From Skeletonema tropicum (lineage: Eukaryota > Bacillariophyta > Thalassiosirophyceae > Thalassiosirales > Thalassiosiraceae): 64,000 bases of DNA. The notes under the pieces were generated by a model. That model did no database searches, was not told the DNA's origin, and saw nothing but the letters and a program-made list of their open reading frames with translations. Numbering within the stretch: position 1 is the stretch's first letter; every line of letters begins with the position of its first letter. Positions 9,554 through 19,559 of the stretch are shown here, one piece after another. The DNA is taken from the NCBI GenBank assembly GCA_037178625.1, contig CM074139.1, forward strand, positions 1,612,001 to 1,676,000. The letters run 5' to 3'. Position numbers and translations under genes: made by a program.

Positions 9554-11296
9554 TTACATGTCAAGAAATTCCATTTTTCCTTCCTTACATGTTGCCCATT
9601 TCCTTTTCATCTCAGGTAAGATGTCGTTTTCTGGAGGCCATGCACCCCCTGCCATAACATCAAGTACCTCCTCAATAGCTCGAGGGCAGAGAGTTAAATT
9701 TTCACATCCATGTTTAGTAATCCGCACATCGTCTTCAAGCCTAACCCCTCCAAATCCGCGGAAATCATTTACTCTCTCCTTCTTTAGAAATTGCTTTTGC
9801 CTTTCATCGGACATTGCCGCATCTATCAGTGGATCGATAAAGTAGCATCCAGGCTCCACAGTAATACACATCCCCTCTTCGAGTTGACGTGCAGTGCGCA
9901 GTTTTCGCACTCCTGGTCTCTCGGAACGAGCAGGTTTGCCTGGCGGATACCCTCCGACGTCATGAGTGTCGATGCCTATGAAATGCCCCAACCCATGAGG
10001 CATAAAAATCGCCCCAACGTCAGCGTCGAGCATAGTCTCGATGATTTCATCCAGATCCTTCCCACAGTCATCGAGAACTCCGCATCCGATCAAACCCTTC
10101 AAGATTTCGCGCTCAGCCGCTCGGTGACATTCCAACCATGAAACACCCGGCTGAAGCATTGCTATTACTTTCACTTGCGCTGCTAGAACAGCATTGTAAA
10201 TGTGTTTCTGATCATCAGTAAAAGTTCCGCTGACAGGAAAGCTACAAGTGATGTCACTTGCATAACAATTATATTCAGCCCCCATGTCCAGAAGTGCGAT
10301 GTCTCCCTTCTCTAAGAGACGTGAATTCGGTCGGCCTGCGTGACCGTAGTGCAAGATATTTGCACTTGGACCACAAGCACAAATACAGGTATAACTCATG
10401 TGACGACATCCTCCATGGGTATAGGTATGATGCTGGAACAACGATTCGAGCTGATATTCCATCATACCTGGTTTACATTGCCGCATCACTTCGACGTGTG
10501 CCATGCTGCTAACCCAGTTTGTGTACCTCATAACATCAATTTCTGCGCTTGATTTGAATACACGACACTCTGAAATGCTTCGGAAAAGAGACTCTTCATC
10601 CCTCACATCATTAAACTTGTCAATTCCCTCGAAAGATGCAGGTGTAGCGAAATTGCCAGAATCAGTGTTCAATCCTTTGAGTAGATAGAGTTTTGATCTA
10701 GTTTGCTCGCCACCTCCTTTCTTTTCTTCGTTTCCCAGGTCATCATTGCTAGAAGATTCGTCCACAGTGTCATCTAAACGTTTCATTTCTCGTTCAACAA
10801 ATGCCTTCAAATCAGCTACATCATGTACATTCTCTAATCCCAACTCATCTTTGACATATTCAAAATTAGGGCTGGGTCCGCAGACTGTTTCCACTTCAAC
10901 ACCATAACTCGGGACGAATAGTGTCGCCTCTCCATCAGGCAGAGATACAGTTCCGAAGCAATCGGAGTACTGGCTCGCCCCAAATAAGTAATGGAAATAA
11001 CTCTCCTGTCTGAAAACTGGCTCGTGATCCGTGTCGTAACGTGTTGTTTGCCGTCCTCCCTCCAATAAAATCAGACCTTTTGCGGATGGATCTTGTTCCA
11101 ACATTGACTGCACAACTTTCGCTCTGTTGACTTCGAATAGGGCCATGGGTATTTTGAAGGTGTTCAAACCTTGCGAGTAGATCGGGCCAGCACACGTTGA
11201 ACAAAGAGCTTCAGCAGCTGCTCGCTTGTCGGCTAGGGGCGGCATTTTCATCATATACCCAGCAGCGGCGCCGCTTCTTGCTCCAAATGAAGACAT
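9554..11296 (-). CDS. PEPD: Xaa-Pro dipeptidase (prolidase), M24 family
   Basis: It cleaves dipeptides with C-terminal proline. The C-terminal pita-bread domain shows the five metal ligands in order: two Asp in LLDMGAEYNCYASDIT, His in MPHGLGHFIG, Glu in ITVEPGCYF and Glu in GGVRLEDDVRI. The N-terminal creatinase-like domain carries prolidase motifs (FRQESYFHYLFGA). I prefer the start at 11296 (MSSFGARSG, 580 aa); an ATG at 11359 would add 21 hydrophobic residues. It is longer than animal prolidase (about 490 aa) because of an acidic insert near residues 200-225 and an extended tail. It is single-exon and probably cytosolic. Confidence 0.92.
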   Translation of the reverse strand: MSSFGARSGAAAGYMMKMPPLADKRAAAEALCSTCAGPIYSQGLNTFKIPMALFEVNRAKVVQSMLEQDPSAKGLILLEGGRQTTRYDTDHEPVFRQESYFHYLFGASQYSDCFGTVSLPDGEATLFVPSYGVEVETVCGPSPNFEYVKDELGLENVHDVADLKAFVEREMKRLDDTVDESSSNDDLGNEEKKGGGEQTRSKLYLLKGLNTDSGNFATPASFEGIDKFNDVRDEESLFRSISECRVFKSSAEIDVMRYTNWVSSMAHVEVMRQCKPGMMEYQLESLFQHHTYTHGGCRHMSYTCICACGPSANILHYGHAGRPNSRLLEKGDIALLDMGAEYNCYASDITCSFPVSGTFTDDQKHIYNAVLAAQVKVIAMLQPGVSWLECHRAAEREILKGLIGCGVLDDCGKDLDEIIETMLDADVGAIFMPHGLGHFIGIDTHDVGGYPPGKPARSERPGVRKLRTARQLEEGMCITVEPGCYFIDPLIDAAMSDERQKQFLKKERVNDFRGFGGVRLEDDVRITKHGCENLTLCPRAIEEVLDVMAGGAWPPENDILPEMKRKWATCKEGKMEFLDM

Positions 11297-11470
11297 GTTG
11301 TTCGATACTAATACTAAAGTACTGCTTATTATGATGGCACATGGCACTTCGCACTTCACACTTCACATCATCAGGTCTGCAGTTTGCATCGCTCGACTAC
11401 ATATCCCCCCAATTTGCCTATCCCACCCAAAAACTTTTATCCCCCCTCATTCATTTACTAGCTAATCAAT

Positions 11471-11504
11471 AAATGAAACTTTGAGTTATCCCCCCAAATC
11501 TCAG
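11471..11504. repeat. Left partner of a 34-bp inverted repeat
   Basis: This sequence reappears as its reverse complement at 14907-14941, differing only in the length of a C run (6 versus 7). The pair brackets 3.47 kb that contains the retroelement and glycosyltransferase remnants. Whether it marks the ends of one mobile unit or two copies of one repeat is open. Confidence 0.6.
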
Positions 11505-11592
11505 CCTAGCCAAAATTCTTATCCCCCGGGGAGATAGTTCGAGCATACGTGCCTCTTTCAGATTAGAAAACGTGTCCAGACAATTCTTGTGG

Positions 11593-12144
11593 ACGGGACG
11601 GGATTTTTTCGACCGGATAATCTCAACTGTCCCATCAAACCCGACCAGGTGATCGGGATTTGGAATTTTGCACGAATTTTCGTACATGATGCGAATTTCT
11701 CAAAGTGGCGAACTCTAGTCAGATGTTTAGTAAGGCTGTTCTCCCCATTATTTTGTCAAAATACCCACAATTATTCACAACTAACCAAACCGGATGATCC
11801 GTCCCGTCATACCCCGTCCCGCTCCGGAAACCGGATAAGCAAGGTGACGGGACGGTTCGGGATGGACCTCTTATGAAGTTGCTTGCGCTGAGCTATAGAT
11901 AGAAGTAAGTAGCTTGCTCTGAACTATGGTAAAAGAAGACCATTATCACCGCCACTATTGCATCGTTTAAAGTAAATGAACAGTTATCAAAATGAGCTTA
12001 CTTCGCCGCCTGCCTCCTACCACAACAAACCATATATACTTGAAATATTGGGTTGCTCGGAGTTGCTCTTCCACAAACACGACCTTGGTCGTAGACCGAC
12101 TGTTCATGTACGTTACCGTTTTACGTGTTCTTCAGCAAAGTAAA
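11593..12144 (+). repeat. Direct repeat copy 1 (about 0.55 kb), with partial TIR element
   Basis: It is nearly identical to 14987-15563. The first ~280 bp are a GC-rich element whose right end reads GGACCTCTT; its left terminal inverted repeat is missing in this copy. The rest is a unique sequence shared by both copies. Copy 1 lacks about 35 nt found in copy 2 before the end (15490-15525). Confidence 0.8.
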
Positions 12145-12540
12145 AAAAAAAATTGTAGGTACTTATGAGCTTAAAGAGGCCTCGTGTAGTTGAGGTATCT
12201 CGTGCTTAGGCTAGATACAGCCAATTTAATCGAATAAAAACCCTATCACTTTCCCTTCCGGAGCCCCGTCGAGGGCTAGCATCTAATTCATGGATTGCAA
12301 TCAAGTCTGATTGCCACGTTCGAATAAGAGCATTAATTCGATCGAATTAGCAAATCCGAAATAGAATCAATTGTCTATAGGAATATAGTGGCGCGTAACA
12401 ACTCGCATTCAGTTCACACAATATTTTACAGCAGTAGCTTGAGCAAAAAGTGTGAAATCTAGCATTACTTTCGACATCTCATGGTTATCCTAATCAAATG
12501 ACATCTCTGAATGAATTGCAATGAATCACACTGAAGTAGA

Positions 12541-13572
12541 ATGAAATCAAGGAATCATCAACATGCTCTAGGCCGTAAGAAGCTGAATAAAGAGAAGAGA
12601 AAGAAGGACGATGATGTTCTTTACTCTCAGAATGTCTGCGGCATCTTTCGAAGAGGAAAGAACGGATACGGATGCTCCTATATCAAACTTGAGCACATTG
12701 TTGACCTCATGATTGAGAACGACATCAAGACATATCTGATACAAGAATACCATGATGAAGGAAATGGGAAGGCGGAGATCAAAGGATATACAATTTTCTG
12801 GCACAATTCTAAAGTAAGAGGAAAGAAAAGAGGAGTCGCAATCATCTTATCGCCCAACTATGCGAAAGCATGGAAAAGCGCAGGTGGTCTCGAACCGATT
12901 ACGACTGCAAAAGAAAGGTGAATTCGAAGGAAGATTCACTGGCCTTCTTCTCCAATTTTCTTGTATTAACAATACAGATACAGGCAAAATCGTCAAAGGC
13001 AAACACCTTAGAATACTATTAGCATCAGCCTACCATCCTTGGAGCGAAGACGACGACTCGTGTATGACATGCTAGGAAGACTACTTAACGAAGCTCCAAA
13101 GAACGATGGAATCATCATGTCCTGTTGCATCGTGGGCGCAGATATCAACACCAAAGTAGGTCTAAGAGACAACGATGCAGCATGTGATGTACTTGGAAAC
13201 TTTGGCCTGAGTGTGAGTGGCAGAAATGACAAAGGACGTGATATCATCCACACCTATCAATCAAAGCAACTATGCATCATGAACTCATTCTTTCAAAGTA
13301 GCAATTATGTTGCTTACAAGTCGTTTAACGACGAGAGTACGGAATGTACTCTAGATGTAAGACTCACCAGGCATATTTGGTCTTGCAAGAGGAGCGGTAT
13401 GGATGAATATCAAGCCGAGTTATATCATCCCGACAAACACAACCCTGCAAGAACCCACATGACAAACGAAGAAGCCAAAACCTTCTTTCAGCTCTTCAAA
13501 CAATGCAAGAGACTTTCTAGAAGAACACTGCAGACGTACTGGACACATGTAACAACAACAACAAGAGTGTGA
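12541..13572 (+). pseudogene. Broken endonuclease/exonuclease/phosphatase domain of a retroelement
   Basis: Two frames (12541-12921 and about 13000-13572) together read as the AP-endonuclease-like EEP domain of non-LTR retrotransposons. Telling motifs are QNVCGIFRRG, YLIQEYHDE and KRGVAIILSPNYAKAW in the first frame, then LLASAYHPW (in another frame) and VGADINTKVG, GLSVSGRNDKGRDI and STECTLDVRLTRHIWS. At least two frameshifts separate them, and no reverse transcriptase follows, so this is a dead 5' fragment. It sits between direct repeats and runs straight into tandem repeats. Confidence 0.65.
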
Positions 13573-13882
13573 GCTCTTTAAACATCTATTGAAATGATCT
13601 AAGCTACTTTGCGTAGCTCAGAAGCATTGGAGGAGACAGCGGGTAAAGTTGTTGACGAAGGACAACAACAACAAGAGTGTGAGCTCTTTAAACATCTATT
13701 GAAATGATCTAAGCTACTTTGCGTAGCTCAGAAGCATTGGAGGAGACAGCGGGTAAAGTTGTTGACGAAGGACAACAACAACTTAAGAGTACGAACTCTT
13801 TAAACATCGATTGAAATGATCTAAGCTACTTTGCGTAGCTCAGAGGCATTGGAGGAGACAGCGGGTAAAGTTGTTGACGAAG
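13551..13882 (+). repeat. Three tandem copies of a 110-bp unit
   Basis: Units are 13551-13660, 13661-13770 and 13771-13882. The first two are almost identical; the third has several changes near its start. Each contains the hairpin AGCTAC-TTTGC-GTAGCT. They are directly adjacent, with no spacer. Confidence 0.9.
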
Positions 13883-14268
13883 GAACGCGTCAGGCTTTAC
13901 GAACAGCTTGGAGGGCCTAGGCCTGCCACAAGTCAAGCTGCAACTCTGTCTAAAGATCTATCCCTGTAGGTGCAGAATGGGTCCCCTATAGATCTAGACA
14001 CGGCAAAAGAGTAAGAGTACCCACTGAAGACCATCATAGGTCGGCTAATCCTATAAACTGTGGTCCTCTACTGCGTAATGGCATGAGGATTGAAAAGGCT
14101 CGGGTGCATGGCAAACATGAGCACCTGTATCACGCTTGAATATTGGGAAAAGCCTTTTGTGAAACAACACCTTTTATAGTCGAGGGCGAGCGTTAAACCC
14201 AATCTATTACTTTGAATCAAGTCATAGATCTAAGTGTGGTAAAGCTAAAGAACTCACTCACTCACTCA

Positions 14269-14815
14269 CCACCATACTCCCAAATCATGAGGTAGCGCCA
14301 TACATCTGCCTTGGCGGCACCGGCGGTAATACAGGACATGACCTCTTGTAGTTCCGGGAATTCAGTCCAGACACGTTGGTAGATGAATTTGTCAACGGCG
14401 GTATCGTCGTGAATGTAAATGCTGTATTTGGATCCAATTCTATCTTTCAACAATTGAAGGTTGTTGGCGAAGGCTTGGGTCATGCAGCGGGATTTGGAGG
14501 TGAAGTGGAGTAGTCGGGGAATTTTGCGGGGAAGGAGTTGTCCGGTGGTGGGGTGGGTGTCGTAATGGGTGGTGTTGTCGGGTAGGATGTGATCTTGAAT
14601 GTAGATTAGTCCGGGGGAGCAGGTGTATTGTGGAGCATGGGAGGATACGAGTTGTTGTAGTTCGTAGTTGGGTGTGGGATGAAGTATTATATATAAATTA
14701 TGCAAAATATATAAATGCACGATAGCTTGCTGGCGATACAGACGGCGGCAGCGATTAGCAGGGGCGGGGGGCTAATATAATTAATAACAGTGAGACTCCC
14801 GGAGGCATTACATTC
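14269..14815 (-). pseudogene. Broken GT32 (OCH1-like) glycosyltransferase, 5' part only
   Basis: The readable part encodes the start of a family-32 Golgi glycosyltransferase: IPRLLHFTSKSRCM, then AAKADVWRYLMIWEYGG just before a GTGAGT donor at 14269 (phase 1). The next exon, which should bring the DXD motif, is absent; retroelement-type repeats follow instead. At the 5' end a signal-anchor is visible (MNVMPPGVSLLLIILAP, then LLIAAAVCIAS) but split by frame changes at a G-rich tract near 14760 and again near 14700. So the gene is cut off and frame-broken. Confidence 0.65.
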
Positions 14816-14906
14816 ATAGCTACGAGTGTCGGATAGTTAGCTAGATGAGCGCCATGGTGGAGGTGTATTTTTCGTCAAAAAAGCAGTACCGTTGAGCGAG
14901 CGACCG

Positions 14907-14941
14907 CTGAGATTTGGGGGGGATAACTCAAAGTTTCATTT
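14907..14941. repeat. Right partner of the 34-bp inverted repeat
   Basis: Reverse complement of 11471-11504 with one extra base in the homopolymer. It lies 25 bp before the start of the second TIR element. Confidence 0.6.
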
Positions 14942-14965
14942 GAGTGTATTAATTATAGCTACTTT

Positions 14966-15275
14966 AGAGGTCCATCCCGGACCGGGACGGGACGGGATTT
15001 TTTCGACCGGATAATCTCAACTGTCCCATCAAACCCGACCAGGTGATCGGGATTTGGAATTTTGCACGAATTTTCGTACATGATGCGAATTTCTCAAAGT
15101 GGCGAACTCTAGTCAGATGTTTAGTAAGGCTGTTCTCCCCATTATTTTGTCAAAATACCCACAATTATTCACAACTAACCAAACCGGATAATCCGGATTA
15201 TCCGTCCCGCCATACCCCGTCCCGCTCCGGAAACCGGATAAGCAAGGTGACGGGACGGTTCGGGACGGACCTCTT
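14966..15275 (+). mobile_element. GC-rich MITE-like element, complete copy
   Basis: About 310 bp bounded by terminal inverted repeats: the left end begins AGAGGTCCATCCCGGACCGG and the right end, read backwards, begins AGAGGTCCGTCCCGAACCG. There is no coding capacity. A second copy without its left end is at 11593-11872. The target duplication is unclear because the flanks are only T-rich. Confidence 0.7.
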
Positions 15276-15563
15276 ATGAAGTTGCTTGCGCTGAGTAGAT
15301 AAGTAGCTTGCTTTGAACTAAAAGAAGACCATTATCACCGCCATTACTATTGCATCGTTTAAAGTAAATGAACAATTATCAAAATGAGCTTACTTCGCCG
15401 CCTGCCTCCTACCACAACAAACCATATATACTTGAAATATTGGGTTGCTCGGAGTTGCTCTTCCACAAACACGACCTTGGTCGTAGACCTCTAAGCAAGA
15501 GAATTTCCATTACTCGACTAGCTCACGTACGTTGTCGTTTTACGTGTTCTTCAGCAAAGTAAA
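14987..15563 (+). repeat. Direct repeat copy 2 (about 0.57 kb)
   Basis: Matches 11593-12144 over its whole length, including the ~280 bp beyond the MITE-like element. The match reaches AGCAAAGTAAA at 15563. It is therefore a segmental duplication that contains the element, not merely two insertions of it. Confidence 0.8.
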
Positions 15564-15714
15564 TTTATCTTCCATGATCCTGGGCCAAAGAGTTCGCATG
15601 GATTCAACTTTTCTGGAAGTCTGGAGTGGTGTAAATCTTGTTCCTTATATGACTTCATTAAAAGGCGTCTCAGCGTCTCACGTACCACTCCACCATCTGA
15701 GAAGTTACATCATA

Positions 15715-16782
15715 TTACATATCACCTTGCACTCTTTCTCGGCATAAGTTATCCCAAACTTTAAACATCTCAATCTTCTTCCAAACTTTGTTCAAACGCT
15801 TATCACTGATATGTTCGTCTATCTTTGTGGGCATTGCAACCCAGTTGTTCTCCATCGATGGACATTTTTCTGGCAAATCGTTCGAGAGACGCCAGCAAAA
15901 GTCTCTGTCCCAGATTTTGATTTTCAATTTGTGGTTGTCCCCTAGACTTGCTGTCCCATTAAGTTCTTCGACTAGCAGCCCTTCGTTTTCATCTAAGTTG
16001 CTTGAGATCTTGATTCTATCTTTTCCAACAGGATTTGGATTCCAGCTTATCCGTAGTTTGTGCAGAGCAATGTTGTATCGCACTTGGTCATCACAGTTGT
16101 TCGCTTTGAAGCAATCTCCCAACACTTCATCTCTCAAGTATGAAATGCTTGCTGGTGTTGAGCGTATAAATTGATGTCCAGCACAAACTACGAATCCATG
16201 CGGCTCAAAAAGGCGTGTGGGGTATTTCATCTCATACGCGTGTATTATATCGAATCCTTCCTCCAAGAATCCCGCTAGCGGGACGTATCGATTGAATATG
16301 TTGTCCACGTCTGTGACAAGCACGTGAGTTCCATTCTGCAGCATCTCCAATGTGAATTGCAATCTCAATGAGTACAGTTGTCGGCCGAAACCAATAACGG
16401 GGTTGGCATAATCTGGATTCGTAATGTACCGTTGGATTAATCGATAATTTTCTTTTGATAGCTTCTTGTGGGACTTTTCATCAACACAAACAATGTAATG
16501 TTGTGTGTACCCCAATTTCGACAGTCTTTCGTACCACACCTTTGCGAGAGCTACGTAGTGCTTATCAGCAAATGCAATGATTTTGATATCATTATAGGTA
16601 GTAGACTGAAAATGATCGTTTGTGAGCAAACCATCCCCAGATTGTGTTATTGACACCGATTTGTCTTTGGACGAGGTTTCATCTAGACGACGGATGATAT
16701 TATTGGCACTGTAGATGTTAAAGATAACTTGAACCGCAATGAGGAGAAAGACAAGAATTTGGGCACATCTAACACTCAGCAT
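15715..16782 (-). CDS. Nucleotide-sugar transferase, GT77-like type II membrane protein
   Basis: A 355-aa protein starting at the first in-frame ATG, 16782. It has a short cytoplasmic tail and a signal anchor (ILVFLLIAVQVIFNIYSA), the topology of a Golgi glycosyltransferase. The catalytic part matches the nucleotide-diphospho-sugar transferase family (PF03407, GT77): KIIAFADKHYVALAKVWYERL, then the metal-binding DVDNIF (about residues 158-165) and DDQVRYN further on. The donor sugar and acceptor are unknown; relatives build cell-wall and glycoprotein glycans. It is divergent from the PsbP gene, with 332 bp between the starts. Confidence 0.8.
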   Translation of the reverse strand: MLSVRCAQILVFLLIAVQVIFNIYSANNIIRRLDETSSKDKSVSITQSGDGLLTNDHFQSTTYNDIKIIAFADKHYVALAKVWYERLSKLGYTQHYIVCVDEKSHKKLSKENYRLIQRYITNPDYANPVIGFGRQLYSLRLQFTLEMLQNGTHVLVTDVDNIFNRYVPLAGFLEEGFDIIHAYEMKYPTRLFEPHGFVVCAGHQFIRSTPASISYLRDEVLGDCFKANNCDDQVRYNIALHKLRISWNPNPVGKDRIKISSNLDENEGLLVEELNGTASLGDNHKLKIKIWDRDFCWRLSNDLPEKCPSMENNWVAMPTKIDEHISDKRLNKVWKKIEMFKVWDNLCRERVQGDM

Positions 16783-17114
16783 TGTCGACACTGCCACCTC
16801 CCTCGAAGTAAGGACGTAAGCGGCAGCTAGTAGGCCCACCCCAGCCGATCGCTGTTATGGTTGTGCATACATCATCATCTGCAACGGTATGTTATAGTCT
16901 CATGCTCATGATCGTTGCGCTGCTCGCTCATCGCTCATTGTGAACTGGCGGGCCGCGCCAAAAAAACAGTGGACGCACATAAGCAACTCACACAAACTAT
17001 CCCTGTAACACATCACAGCACAACAACCAACAACATCACAACAACATCTTCCTCGCGGTGATCTTCACTCCTTGTTGTTGTTGCTGGCAATAACAGTGTT
17101 CCCGTGTACTTATC
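16783..17114. promoter_or_regulatory. Divergent promoter region, GT77-like gene and PsbP gene
   Basis: 332 bp between two outward-facing starts. A CA-rich 5' leader precedes the PsbP gene (AACAACATC runs near 17020-17045). No specific motif can be assigned. Confidence 0.4.
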
Positions 17115-17978
17115 ATGAAGACGATCTATCTCATTTCTCTGTTCTTGCATGCATCGACGGCTTTTCAGCCATCTCGGTCGCATCAGGCAGTCGTCCAAAA
17201 CACCAGATGCAACGCTTTGAAAAGCCAAAATATTATGTTGGACGATGGTAACTTCGATCGCCGTTCGTTCCTTTCCTCTGGTGCATTCCTTGCCTCATCG
17301 GTCTTGTTGACTGGTGCTCCACCGAGTGCAGTCGCTGAAGACAGCGAGGCTGCTGCAATTTATGCATACAGAAGTGGTGGTCTGCCTTCTCTGCGTCCCA
17401 TCGGATTGACAAAACTTACTACTCGTTATGAAGGCTATGTCGAAGCACCAAAAGGATATGAAAAAAGTAGTGGAATACCCATTTCTTTCGAGTTTCCCTC
17501 CGATTGGCTGCAGTTGGACAAATTTGGTGGAATTCAATATGTGGATCAGAGGAACGGTGATAAGCTCTATGTTTTGAAAGCCACGCTACCTGCTGACACA
17601 GATCTCAAGACTGTTCCAAAGAGTTGGTTTGCCGATGTTATTCTCAGTCCACAAGGTGATGTTGCAAGATTTGGAGTTGTAGCAGAGGGAGGAAGAATTT
17701 CGCGGTCACAGATGACTATAGACTGTAGTGCTGAAGATGCTCCAAAAAATTGTATTGGGCGAAGGAGAATGATTCTTAAATATGACACAGTCACTGGATC
17801 TGGAGTGCAAACTGTTGAAAGGAGGGGATTAATTGATGCATACCAAATCCAAAATGATGTGTACATGATGGTGACTTCATCAAATGCTGTCAAATTTGAG
17901 CAAAAGGGGAGTAGAGAGAGAGAGACTGTGGAGAATATTTGCCAGTCATTCAAGATTGGACCAGCTGCCTTATCATAG
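17115..17978 (+). CDS. PsbP-domain thylakoid-lumen protein
   Basis: A 287-aa protein with a complete three-part address. There is an ER-type signal peptide with the diatom plastid motif (HASTAFQPS), a transit region, then a twin-arginine lumen signal (DRRSFLSSGAFLASSVLL...AVA). The mature part, from about residue 75, is a PsbP fold (FEFPSDWLQLDKFGGIQYVDQ, later an MTIDC...NCIGRR region). PsbP and PsbP-like proteins stabilise or assemble photosystem II or NDH/PSI. This member has an extra cysteine pair, so it may be a PPD-type relative and not PsbP itself. Confidence 0.88.
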   Translation: MKTIYLISLFLHASTAFQPSRSHQAVVQNTRCNALKSQNIMLDDGNFDRRSFLSSGAFLASSVLLTGAPPSAVAEDSEAAAIYAYRSGGLPSLRPIGLTKLTTRYEGYVEAPKGYEKSSGIPISFEFPSDWLQLDKFGGIQYVDQRNGDKLYVLKATLPADTDLKTVPKSWFADVILSPQGDVARFGVVAEGGRISRSQMTIDCSAEDAPKNCIGRRRMILKYDTVTGSGVQTVERRGLIDAYQIQNDVYMMVTSSNAVKFEQKGSRERETVENICQSFKIGPAALS

Positions 17979-18080
17979 ATTGGGGCATCGAGCACTATTT
18001 TTGAAAGAGTGTACATACATATTGCGTTAGAATTTGTCAACTTTTTTTACTTACAATTACAGCGTATCCTTGTATCCCGA

Positions 18081-18948
18081 CTAAAAGGTGCCAGTAAGCT
18101 TCCTTTGATTTGCCATTGCCACTGCCATCCACTCCAATTGTTGCAATAGGTCTGGAAGCTGATTTAGCATCCGATTATTAGGGTCAATGGGTGATCCATC
18201 GGCATTCAGCACTTCACTGACATTTCCTATACCACATAATTTCGAAACGGGGATGCATCCCAACTCGTGCAGCATAATTTGAAGCGTCATTGCAGCCCTC
18301 ATCCCCCCAAAAATACCGGGAGAATACGTCACGATGCCGCTAGGTTTACATTTGTAGTTGGATCCACCAAAGTGACCCATAACTGATGATAATGCAGGAG
18401 GGATTGTGTGATTGTATTCCGGGCTGACCACCAGATAGCAATCAGCTTCTTTAATAGCTTGTTGAAGTTCTTTTGCAGCCGCAGGTAATTTACTTTGATC
18501 CATGAAAAAAGTTGGCTTTGAAAGCTCCCCACCAGAATAGCTGAGTGCGCCGTTAGGGCCAAATACTTCAATAGGACTGTTTTGTATTAGATAATAGTGG
18601 ATGTGGAAGATATTGACTGCACATGAGGAAATGGATCAAAAGATGCATCTATCAATGAAACAGGTAATGGCACTCACTCAATTATACGAATATCGTGAGA
18701 TATCGTGTCAGAACCCAGTGGTTCTTTGCGGCTCTCCATAACTGATTTAACCCATTTGATTACTCTATCTCCAAGACCTGCGCAGGAGGAGGACACAAGT
18801 TGATTGATAGTTGATTATCATTCATCATGAAGATGCCACAGCAAAATAAGAAAGAATCCAAGCACTTACGAGAATCGCCTCCCCACGAAGGAGTTATGTT
18901 ACGAGCGGAGCCGAGGAAAATGACGGTCTTCAATGTAGTTGTTGTCAT
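18081..18948 (-). CDS. NADPH-dependent FMN reductase family protein
   Basis: Exons are 18870-18948, 18678-18777 and 18081-18576; introns are 92 and 101 nt. They join in phase to 224 aa, starting [17 protein letters not shown]. The flavodoxin-like fold shows the phosphate loop FLGSARN and the family signature [20 protein letters not shown], followed by [18 protein letters not shown]. Members reduce FMN, quinones or azo dyes with NAD(P)H. No transit peptide is visible, so it is probably cytosolic. Confidence 0.9.
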
Positions 18949-19065
18949 GGTGGCGGCTGTTTGATTGGACAAGAGGTGCAGCACAGTGATCTCTCTCTAG
19001 AGAGATGGTGATGGCAGTCTGCAGCATTTTGCAAAGATCCAAAATAACCAAAATTTCTTCATTTT

Positions 19066-19430
19066 GGATTCTCAGGCCCGCGGGCCTGAGGGCATATCCA
19101 GGCCCGCACATCACACATCACATATCACAAAAAAGTACAAAACAACGCCAATCGACCATTACTTATATTAAGCAATCAACCCTCTGGACCCACCCCACCG
19201 CGAAGCGAATTAGTGGCTGCTCCCCCCTGAGAGGGTTGGGGGAGGACTGCGCCTGCGGCCATGCGCCAGTGCCAACCAATCACTGACTTCGTGTCATCAT
19301 TTCATCGATCTTCACATGGGCCAACTCACTGATGTACGTGGGTAATTTAGTACACATAAAGGGACGCGTATGTGTCAATAACTGTGTCGCGGGACTGGAT
19401 TTGCCCTCAGGCCCGCGGGCCTGAGAATCC
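19066..19430. mobile_element. MITE-like element with palindromic ends
   Basis: A 365-bp unit whose two ends are the same 28-nt sequence in opposite orientation. Each end contains the perfect 20-nt palindrome CTCAGGCCCGCGGGCCTGAG (19071-19090 and 19406-19425). Similarity extends inward for about 15 more bases (ATCCAGKCCCGC). Nothing inside looks coding. It lies between the FMN reductase promoter and the 3' end of the PqiA-like gene. Confidence 0.75.
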
Positions 19431-19559
19431 GGTTCGCAAAAGGATCTTGTTTCTCGGAAAGTAGGTATATCTTATTTCTTGAAGAAATATACTTACGCCT
19501 TTGATGTACATTTACATATATACTCAGAGTTTGTTCGTTACTACATATTGATTACTGAT

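Noticed and set aside
13551..13882. CRISPR array
   Set aside because: The repeats are 110 bp, directly adjacent and without spacers, in a eukaryotic genome.
11593..15563. LTR retrotransposon with 0.55-kb LTRs
   Set aside because: The direct repeats contain a TIR element, lack TG...CA ends, and no gag-pol lies between them; only an EEP-type fragment of the non-LTR kind does.
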